Source: Oscillospiraceae bacterium | GTDB lineage: Bacteria; Bacillota; Clostridia; Oscillospirales; Oscillospiraceae | Length of the DNA stretch: 64,000 bases | Direction: 5' to 3' | Assembly (NCBI GenBank): GCA_015067995.1 | Contig: SVLJ01000009.1 | Span: 1 to 64,000 of the forward strand | Shown: positions 57,945-64,000 of the stretch, one piece after another | Layout of the letters: each line of letters begins with the position of its first letter | How positions within the stretch are numbered: the stretch's first letter is position 1 | Program-made: the position numbers and the translations under genes | The notes under the pieces: model-generated | What the model was told of the DNA's origin: nothing | The model's database searches: none | Seen by the model: only the letters and a program-made list of their open reading frames with translations

Positions 57945-59297
57945 TTATCCAATACTGATATCTTCCGTCGGCTCAGAAATAACATTCTGACTTTCGTTCT
58001 TTCTACCCAAGGCGACCGCAAGCGATATGGGACCGACTCTGCCAAAATACATGGTTACAATTATAATGAGTTTTCCAAATGCGTTGAGTGTTGCCGTAAA
58101 GTTTCTTGAAAGACCAACCGTTGCCGTTGCACTAACCGTTTCATAAACTGCATCAATGGCAGAAGCGTTACTCGTTGCCAGTATCAGTACCGTTGAGCTG
58201 GCGCAGATCGCAAGAAACATTACAACCACAGCAACAGCCTTTTTCAATGAGTCATCGGAAATGCGACGACCGAACAGAGCTGCGCTATTCTTGTTTCTGA
58301 TGGTAGCGAATGCCGAGCAGATAAGTACAGTGATCGTTACGGTTTTCATACCGCCTGCCGTTCCTACTGGCGAACCGCCGATCAACATCAAAATAATAGA
58401 TACGGCAGCAGATGCATTCGTCAGATTCTCTTGTGGAACAGAGGCAAAGCCTGCGGTTCTCGTGGTGACCGATTGGAAGAAAGATACTTGAATCTTATCA
58501 TATAAGTCCATTTCTCCGATGGTCAAAGGATTTGCGTATTCAAAAATAAGTATGAGAATTGCACCGGCAAGGATGAGTCCTGCCGTAACGGTAATAGCTA
58601 TCTTGCTGTGCAAGGTCAGGTGTCTAAATATTTTTCTGCTTTTCGGAAAACGACTCTTAACTACATGGAGAACATCCCACCATACGATATATCCGAGCCC
58701 CCCGAGAATTATGAGCGCAGAGGTTACGATGTTGATTAAGGGATTTGTGGCGTAATTACAAAGGCTGTTTTCCGCAATAATGTCAATACCTGCGTTACAA
58801 AAAGCGGAAACTGAATTAAATACTGATATCCAAATGCCTTTTGCGCCAAACTCGGGGATGAAAACGAGCATATACAGAACTGCACCAATTCCCTCGATGA
58901 TCAGTGTGCCGAATAACACGTTCTTGACAAACTTGACAAGACCCGACATGGTATTGAGGTTAAAAGCGTCTTGAATGAGCAAACTGTCGCCGATGCCCAG
59001 CTTTCTGTTCAAGAGAAGCATCCATCCTGTCATGATTGTGATAACTCCGAGTCCACCAACCTGTATCAGCATCAGTATAACAATCTGTCCAAAAACACTC
59101 CATGTTGAAAAAGTTGGCAGTGTTACGAGTCCAGTAACACAGGTTGAAGTTGTTGCCGTGAACAGAGCATCGATATATGGCACTGCAGTCCCGTTAGTTG
59201 AGCTGATCGGCAGGGCCAAGAGCAAACTCCCGATCAATATCACCAAAAGAAAACTCAATAGTATAATTTGAGTCGTTGTAAATCGAATCCTTTTCAT
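57945..59297 (-). CDS. TrkH/KtrB potassium uptake membrane subunit
   Basis: 450 residues from ATG 59297 (GGAGAG upstream). Multiple membrane segments; selectivity-filter-type loops TSTCVTGLVTLPTF, SAFCNAGIDI, TTRTAGFASVP and SATATVGLSRNF, each with the conserved Gly that marks the four SKT pore repeats. Imports K+ (Na+-coupled in Ktr types). The length of 450 fits KtrB more than E. coli TrkH. Confidence 0.93.
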   Translation of the reverse strand: MKRIRFTTTQIILLSFLLVILIGSLLLALPISSTNGTAVPYIDALFTATTSTCVTGLVTLPTFSTWSVFGQIVILMLIQVGGLGVITIMTGWMLLLNRKLGIGDSLLIQDAFNLNTMSGLVKFVKNVLFGTLIIEGIGAVLYMLVFIPEFGAKGIWISVFNSVSAFCNAGIDIIAENSLCNYATNPLINIVTSALIILGGLGYIVWWDVLHVVKSRFPKSRKIFRHLTLHSKIAITVTAGLILAGAILILIFEYANPLTIGEMDLYDKIQVSFFQSVTTRTAGFASVPQENLTNASAAVSIILMLIGGSPVGTAGGMKTVTITVLICSAFATIRNKNSAALFGRRISDDSLKKAVAVVVMFLAICASSTVLILATSNASAIDAVYETVSATATVGLSRNFTATLNAFGKLIIIVTMYFGRVGPISLAVALGRKNESQNVISEPTEDISIG

Positions 59298-59330
59298 ACC
59301 ATTTTACTCTCCGTGCATCAATTAAGTATT

Positions 59331-59359
59331 AATATAGCATAAATTAGGTGTTTTGCCAA
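59331..59359 (-). promoter_or_regulatory. Promoter of the potassium uptake operon
   Basis: Minus strand TTGGCA (59354-59359), 17-bp spacer, TATATT (59331-59336), 33 bp before the start codon; the short leader leaves no room for a c-di-AMP riboswitch. Confidence 0.6.
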
Positions 59360-59373
59360 TGTAATGCAGTACA

Positions 59374-59625
59374 TTATATTATTTGCTTTTTTGTGAACAT
59401 CCATAACGGCACAGTGCCCGCAGAAAAATCTGTGGATACTTTAGGCGCTCGATTAAGTATTTTATATTCAGTTACCGCTTTTAGATAGACTTCGGGATTG
59501 CCGTTGAGTATCAGATCGGCGTATGCAATCGGGTCATTGCAGATAAGATCATCAGATATCAAGCTCTGACCGCTGATAAATATTGTCTGCCACTTCGTTT
59601 TCAACCGCAATTGTGTCAATGGCAA
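59374..59625 (-). CDS. Unrecognised open frame in AT-rich gap (doubtful)
   Basis: 83 codons between the potassium operon and the XRE gene, no convincing ribosome site. In another frame just upstream, MIAIDTIAVENEVADNIY is readable, suggesting a frameshifted remnant of a longer gene whose tail reads NGNPEVYLKAVTEYKILN. I cannot name the family. The rest of the 520-bp gap (59626-59750) has only a short GCACC/GGTGC hairpin followed by GGAGTTTTT. Confidence 0.25.
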   Translation of the reverse strand: MPLTQLRLKTKWQTIFISGQSLISDDLICNDPIAYADLILNGNPEVYLKAVTEYKILNRAPKVSTDFSAGTVPLWMFTKKQII

Positions 59626-59751
59626 TCATAGTTGCTTTCCCAACCCTGCCAGACAGATGCTGTTAAATAGCGTTTTTTAGAACTGCTGTTTTACGAGCAC
59701 CCTACGGTGCGGAGTTTTTCCGTTCTGTTTTCATTCCTCGGCAAAAAAGCA

Positions 59752-59780
59752 TTTACAGTCGGGGTTTCTTCTGATAAACT
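59752..59780 (+). promoter_or_regulatory. Promoter of the XRE/MBOAT operon
   Basis: TTTACA (59752-59757), 17-bp spacer, TAAACT (59775-59780), 40 bp before the ATG. Confidence 0.5.
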
Positions 59781-59820
59781 ATACGATGCGTAATTAGTTC
59801 TCTGAGAGGGGAGTGGAACC

Positions 59821-60504
59821 ATGGCATCATCCACAGAATTTTCCCGCACGCTGTCTCTGCTGCGACAGGAACGCGGTGTTTCTCAGCGTACGGCTGCTGC
59901 CGACCTGGGGATTTCTCAGGCATTGCTGAGTCATTATGAGAACGGCGTCCGCGAACCAGGCCTCCACTTTGTGGTGAAGGCCTGCGATTATTACCATGTG
60001 TCTGCGGACTATATTCTGGGACGGACACTGTCCCGTGACGGCACGATGCTGTCCTCCGAAGATCTGCTGGCGGCGGAGAAACAGAGCAATGTCCTCCGCG
60101 GCAGTATTTTGGCTACCATCCAGTCCAAATTGATGGCCGGAGCCGTCGGCGTTCTTTTTGAGCTGCTGGGCAAGCTGGGGGACAAGACTGCTGTCAATGA
60201 GGCGGCGGCCTATCTGGGCACAGCGATCTACCAGCTCTATCGCCGGCTCTACCGGCACAGCGGTGCCAATGAGGCCTATTTTTCTCTGGACGGTGCTGAC
60301 TGGGAGCTGGACGCTGCTGCCGCTGACATGAAGCGCAGTGAGCTGCGCTATGCCAAAGCGCTGCGCGAGCTGTCGGAGAAGAAGGTCGCCTATCCGCCCA
60401 TGAGTGAAGAAGCGGTGACGGAGGCATTCCCGGGACGTTGTCAGAGCGTGGCGCAGGTGCTCCATGGCGCAGACAGTCGTATGGCTGATCTTGCCGGAAA
60501 GTGA
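59821..60504 (+). CDS. XRE-family regulator with long C-terminal domain
   Basis: 227 residues; GGGGAG upstream. Residues about 5-65 are HTH_3 (LLRQERGVSQRTAAADLGIS, QALLSHYENGVREPGLHF, VVKACDYYHVSADYILGR). The remaining 160 residues are helical (EEAVTEAFPGRC near the end) and are not a known ligand domain to me. It ends 7 bp before the MBOAT gene and probably belongs to the same transcript. Confidence 0.82.
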   Translation: MASSTEFSRTLSLLRQERGVSQRTAAADLGISQALLSHYENGVREPGLHFVVKACDYYHVSADYILGRTLSRDGTMLSSEDLLAAEKQSNVLRGSILATIQSKLMAGAVGVLFELLGKLGDKTAVNEAAAYLGTAIYQLYRRLYRHSGANEAYFSLDGADWELDAAAADMKRSELRYAKALRELSEKKVAYPPMSEEAVTEAFPGRCQSVAQVLHGADSRMADLAGK

Positions 60505-60511
60505 GGCTGCG

Positions 60512-61945
60512 ATGTCGTTTCAATCTCTGGCGTTTTTCGGATTTCTGGCGGCAGTGATTGCCGCTTGCCTGTTGGTGGGCCGCCGCAGCCTTGTTGTGGG
60601 AAAAATATTGCTGTCTGCTGCCTGTCTGGTGTTTTATCTGAATGGTGTTTCCCGTCCGCTGATGGGTTTTGCCGTACTGTTTTTGGGCATGGCGGTGACA
60701 TTGGCGGCCACGGGAGCGCTGTGTGCGGGAAAGAACAGACGGACTGTCTTCGCGGCTGCGGCTGGGTGGCACATTGCTGTTCTTCTGATCTTCAAATACA
60801 CCGGCTTTTTCACCGGCGGTGCCCTGCGCATCGGCTGGGCACCGGTGGGACTGAGCTTCTTCACCTTTCAGCAGCTGTGGTATCTGAAGGAGGTTTATAC
60901 CGGAGAATACACCCCGGCAAAAACAGGCCTTTCCGGCGCAGGTGACTTTTTCCTGTATACCTTCTTTTTCCCGTCTGTTACCTCTGGCCCGATTCTGCGG
61001 CCGGGCACATTTCTGCCTCAGCTTCAGGAGCCGTTTCGCCCCGATTGGCAGGATGCAGCCGCCGGCATTTACAGCATCTGTGCGGGTACGGTGAAGAAAG
61101 TGCTTCTGGCGGATTCCTTTGCGGTCATTGTCAACAACGGCTGGGCTTATGAAGAGAGCATTTCCGCTGTGACGGCCTGGATGATGATCCTGGGCTATAC
61201 GCTGCAGCTGTATTTTGATTTTTCCGGCTATTGCGACATCGCTCTGGGTGCAGCCAGGTTGCTGGGCATTCGCCTGCCGGTGAATTTCGATTCTCCCTAC
61301 CGCAGCCTTTCCGTTACGGAATTCTGGAAGCGGTGGCATATCACTCTGACCACCTTCCTGCGGGAATGCCTGTACTTTCCGCTGGGCGGCAGCCGAAAGG
61401 GTGTACTGCGGACGTATCTGAATATCCTGATCGTGTTTCTGGTCAGCGGTTTCTGGCACGGCGCCGGATGGACGTTCATCGTGTGGGGCGCACTGCATGG
61501 CCTTGCACAGGTGACGGAGCGTATTCTGGGTCAATGGCCGGAGCGTTTTCCGAAGCTGCTGCGCTGGGGAATGACATTCCTGTTCCTAAATCTGGCGTGG
61601 GTATTTTTCCGTGCGCCGGATGTCGGAAGTGCGCTGACGCTGCTGCGTACAGCCTTCACCCCGGACTTCAGCCTGCCGGCCGGGTGGTTGGTCAGCGGCC
61701 TCTTATCCAAGGAAGTGGCGGCGGTGGGAATGCTGCTGCCGTCTTTGTCGGAGCGCATCAATGTTCTGCTGATGGCGGTGCTGTATGGTGCAGGTATGCT
61801 GGTTGTTGCATGGCCCCGCAGCACAGCAAGAGAAATGGAGAATGGTTGTCCCGGCTTCCTGCGCAGCGCATTGCTGGCGGTGATGACTGCGTGGGCGATC
61901 ATGTCTTTCACTGGTGTTGGCACGTTCATTTATTCCAATTTCTGA
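60512..61945 (+). CDS. MBOAT-family O-acyltransferase (AlgI/DltB-like)
   Basis: 477 residues from ATG 60512 (GTGAGG upstream). About 11 membrane segments. Family blocks: VGLSFFTFQQLWYLKEVYTG, FFPSVTSGPILRPG, LQLYFDFSGYCDIALGAARL, FWKRWHITLTTFLRECLYFP, and the catalytic-His region SGFWHGAGWTFIVWGALHG. Moves acetyl or acyl groups across the membrane onto an extracellular polymer, with the next gene as partner. Confidence 0.9.
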   Translation: MSFQSLAFFGFLAAVIAACLLVGRRSLVVGKILLSAACLVFYLNGVSRPLMGFAVLFLGMAVTLAATGALCAGKNRRTVFAAAAGWHIAVLLIFKYTGFFTGGALRIGWAPVGLSFFTFQQLWYLKEVYTGEYTPAKTGLSGAGDFFLYTFFFPSVTSGPILRPGTFLPQLQEPFRPDWQDAAAGIYSICAGTVKKVLLADSFAVIVNNGWAYEESISAVTAWMMILGYTLQLYFDFSGYCDIALGAARLLGIRLPVNFDSPYRSLSVTEFWKRWHITLTTFLRECLYFPLGGSRKGVLRTYLNILIVFLVSGFWHGAGWTFIVWGALHGLAQVTERILGQWPERFPKLLRWGMTFLFLNLAWVFFRAPDVGSALTLLRTAFTPDFSLPAGWLVSGLLSKEVAAVGMLLPSLSERINVLLMAVLYGAGMLVVAWPRSTAREMENGCPGFLRSALLAVMTAWAIMSFTGVGTFIYSNF

Positions 61946-61954
61946 GGTGGACGT

Positions 61955-63046
61955 ATGAAACAAGCGTATCGGCGCTGGATCTGCGGTTTTATGGCGGTTG
62001 TGCTGCTGCTGTTGGCAGCTTGTGCCGCTGTGGTATATACGGTAGACCCGGCTATCTATTACCGAATGCCAGAGAGCAGAAAAACGGCATACTTCAGTGA
62101 GCGCTATCAAAGTGCGGGGCTTGCAAAAAATGCTCTGGCGGATACCGTACTCATCGGAACCTCCATGGCCTCCAATTACCGGGCAAGCCGCATCGGAGAG
62201 ACCTTTGGCGGTGAGGGACTGCGCATTACCCTGCCGGACGGCTATCTCAGCGAGTTTGACAAGGTGATGGAGGTGCTCCTGCATCATCAGAATCCGAAAC
62301 GGGTGATTTTCGCGTTGGATCTGAACATTATGATCCGTGATGAAAGCGGCGTGACGGATGTGATGCCCAAGTATCTTTACAATCGGAATCCACTGGATGA
62401 TATCCAGTATCTGCTGAATAAGGACAATCTCTATTACAGTCTCTTCAACCTGATGAGCAGAAAATGGGGATCACTGGAGACCATGGACGAAAGCTTTGTC
62501 TGGGATGAGGGTGTCTGGTGGAACCATGACGCGGCGCTGATGTTCTATCAGCGCCCGGAACCGGCAAAGCTGCCGCTGGAAGCAGATACCTATACGGAAA
62601 ATGTCCAAAGCAATCTGGCTGTGATGGAAAGCTGGATTCGGGAAAATCCCGATATCGAGTTCTGCCTCTTCTTATCGCCCTACAGCATGCTCTTCTGGGA
62701 CAAGGCGGATCGTCTCGGCGAGACGGAGGCGCTGCTGACGGCGATGGAGCAGATCAGTGAAGCCCTGCTGGAACATGAAAACGTATCCCTCTACGGTTAT
62801 CTGATGGACAGAGAATTTGTGGAGGATCTGGACAACTACTGTGACCACATCCATCACTCCACGGAAATGGGTGAACGTTTGCTGGGCAAGCTGGCAGCAG
62901 ACGAAGGTCGGCTCACAAAGGAAAATCTGACGGAGACTATCGCCAACTGGCGGGAGTTTGTGGTAAATTACAACTATGAAAAGTTCTGGGACGAGGCCTA
63001 CTGGCTTCAATGGATTGCCGACAAAGCGGCAAAGGCAGCGTCCTGA
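61955..63046 (+). CDS. SGNH/DltD-AlgX-like acylation partner
   Basis: 363 residues, N-terminal transmembrane anchor (about 9-30), the rest extracytoplasmic. SGNH-type block I VLIGTSMASNYR (Ser nucleophile) and C-terminal D-x-x-H block CDHIHHS. The layout of MBOAT followed by an anchored SGNH protein is that of dltB-dltD or algI-algX/J systems, so it should complete transfer of the acyl group to a wall polymer or exopolysaccharide. No polymerase or teichoic acid genes adjoin; the target is unknown. Confidence 0.75.
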   Translation: MKQAYRRWICGFMAVVLLLLAACAAVVYTVDPAIYYRMPESRKTAYFSERYQSAGLAKNALADTVLIGTSMASNYRASRIGETFGGEGLRITLPDGYLSEFDKVMEVLLHHQNPKRVIFALDLNIMIRDESGVTDVMPKYLYNRNPLDDIQYLLNKDNLYYSLFNLMSRKWGSLETMDESFVWDEGVWWNHDAALMFYQRPEPAKLPLEADTYTENVQSNLAVMESWIRENPDIEFCLFLSPYSMLFWDKADRLGETEALLTAMEQISEALLEHENVSLYGYLMDREFVEDLDNYCDHIHHSTEMGERLLGKLAADEGRLTKENLTETIANWREFVVNYNYEKFWDEAYWLQWIADKAAKAAS

Positions 63047-63110
63047 TGATACACTGTATATCCCTGCTGCACAGCTGACGTACAGGGAAAACCCGGGAGG
63101 ATAGATGCTT

Positions 63111-64000
63111 ATGACCAAGCAGGAAAACATTCGCAATTTCTCCATCATTGCGCATATTGACCACGGCAAGTCCACACTGTCGGACCGTATGATCGAGCTT
63201 TGCGGCGCTGTGGAGCAGCGGCAGATGGAGTCTCAGATTCTGGATAATATGGATCTGGAAAAAGAACGCGGTATTACCATTAAGGCACGCGCTGTCCGCA
63301 TGGACTACAAGGCCATGAACGGAGAGACCTATACCCTCAACCTTATCGACACGCCGGGTCATGTGGACTTCAACTATGAGGTTTCCCGCTCTCTGGCTGC
63401 CTGTGAGGGCGCTATTCTGGTGGTGGACTCCAGTCAGGGCGTGGAGGCCCAGACTCTGGCCAACACATATCTTGCCATGGAGCACGATCTGGAGATTCTG
63501 CCGGTGTTCAACAAGATCGACCTGCCTGCCGCTGATCCCCAGCGTGCCAAGCACGAGGTGGAGGACATCATCGGGCTGCCTGCCATGGATGCACCGGAGA
63601 TCTCTGCCAAAATGGGCATCAACATTCAGGCTGTGCTGGAGGATATCGTCAAAAATGTACCGCCTCCCTCCGGCGATCCCTCTGCGCCGCTGAAGGCGCT
63701 GATTTTTGACAGCCAGTATGACAGCTATCGCGGTGTCATCGTCTATATGCGTCTGATGGAAGGCACTCTGCAGCCGGGTCAGACGGTTCGCATGATGGCC
63801 ACCGGCGCCCAGTATACCGTGCTGGAATGCGGTCATCTGCTGCCTTTGGGCATGAAGCCCTGCGACAGACTGGAGGCCGGTGAGGTGGGCTACTTCACCG
63901 CCAGCATCAAAACCGTCAAGGATACACAGGTGGGTGATACCGTCACCGATGCCGCCGATCCCGCGGCCGAGCCCCTGCCCGGTTACCGGCCGGTCCAGTC
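63111..64000 (+). CDS. lepA: Elongation factor 4 (LepA), 5' part
   Basis: Open to the right edge; 296 full codons visible of about 600. Start at ATG 63111 (GGGAGG 10 bp upstream); ATG 63105 is two codons earlier. G-domain motifs [10 protein letters not shown] (G1), the ERGITIK switch, DTPGHVDF (G3), NKIDLP (G4), then domain II from about residue 190. Ribosomal back-translocase / translation GTPase. Confidence 0.96.
   Translation, partial: MTKQENIRNFSIIAHIDHGKSTLSDRMIELCGAVEQRQMESQILDNMDLEKERGITIKARAVRMDYKAMNGETYTLNLIDTPGHVDFNYEVSRSLAACEGAILVVDSSQGVEAQTLANTYLAMEHDLEILPVFNKIDLPAADPQRAKHEVEDIIGLPAMDAPEISAKMGINIQAVLEDIVKNVPPPSGDPSAPLKALIFDSQYDSYRGVIVYMRLMEGTLQPGQTVRMMATGAQYTVLECGHLLPLGMKPCDRLEAGEVGYFTASIKTVKDTQVGDTVTDAADPAAEPLPGYRPVQ

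Noticed and set aside
59298..59373. c-di-AMP riboswitch before the potassium uptake genes
   Set aside because: The promoter leaves a leader of only about 30 nt, too short for such a structure.

Overview
The window looks like a chromosomal segment of a Gram-positive, anaerobic gut-type Firmicute, probably order Oscillospirales (Oscillospiraceae or a close relative). Reasons: lipoproteins with Gram-positive style signal peptides, sepF/divIVA division genes, a desulfoferrodoxin, abundant strong Shine-Dalgarno sites with ATG/GTG/TTG starts, consensus sigma-A promoters, and GC-rich coding DNA except for one AT-richer island. Genus cannot be fixed without a database. No rRNA, tRNA or CRISPR array was recognised.

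Layout. 1-0.4 kb: N-terminus of an exported Pro-rich repeat protein leaving the window on the left. 0.5-4.1 kb: LysR regulator divergent from a KDPG/KHG-type aldolase, a P-loop kinase-like protein and a D-2-hydroxyacid dehydrogenase, which suggests sugar-acid catabolism. 4.1-8.7 kb: an IS200 remnant fused onto the end of a LacI regulator, divergent from a glycosidase + MFS transporter pair. 8.7-9.0 kb: a scrap heap of transposase and group II intron reverse-transcriptase fragments. 9.1-16.9 kb: KdpDE-like two-component system, cupin, dus - ECF sigma - anti-sigma operon, NUDIX - lipid kinase operon, AI-2E type permease. 17.1-23.6 kb: complete peptide/nickel-type ABC importer operon (SBP, two permeases, two ATPases), DUF3810 protein, desulfoferrodoxin.

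23.7-42 kb holds the most unusual arrangement. Two paralogous units, in opposite orientation about 14 kb apart, each pair a divergent LysR gene with an orphan peptide-type lipoprotein SBP. Between LysR and SBP in both lies the same 99-bp element (5 mismatches by hand alignment) with a 15-bp outer stem, and the similarity continues through the SBP signal-peptide codons although the mature proteins have diverged. Around them are recR, a D-cysteine desulfhydrase-like PLP enzyme, rpe, ArsR / thioredoxin reductase-like / thioredoxin, MscS, NAD synthetase, a two-domain NlpC/P60-like protein with an alkaline-phosphatase-superfamily enzyme, and a D-aminoacylase. The D-amino-acid enzymes plus peptide binders suggest scavenging of D-amino acids or wall peptides (inference).

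42-55.9 kb is housekeeping: miaB, MBL hydrolase, a divergent XRE/small-protein pair sharing one operator, mutS, CPBP protease, mutL, miaA, hfq, then HlyD-like, yggS, sepF, divIVA and a HAD phosphatase. 55.9-59.7 kb is an AT-richer island with an apparently intact IS3-family (IS150-like) element and a Trk/Ktr potassium uptake pair. 59.8-64 kb: XRE regulator, MBOAT O-acyltransferase, SGNH/DltD-like partner, and the 5' part of lepA leaving the window on the right.
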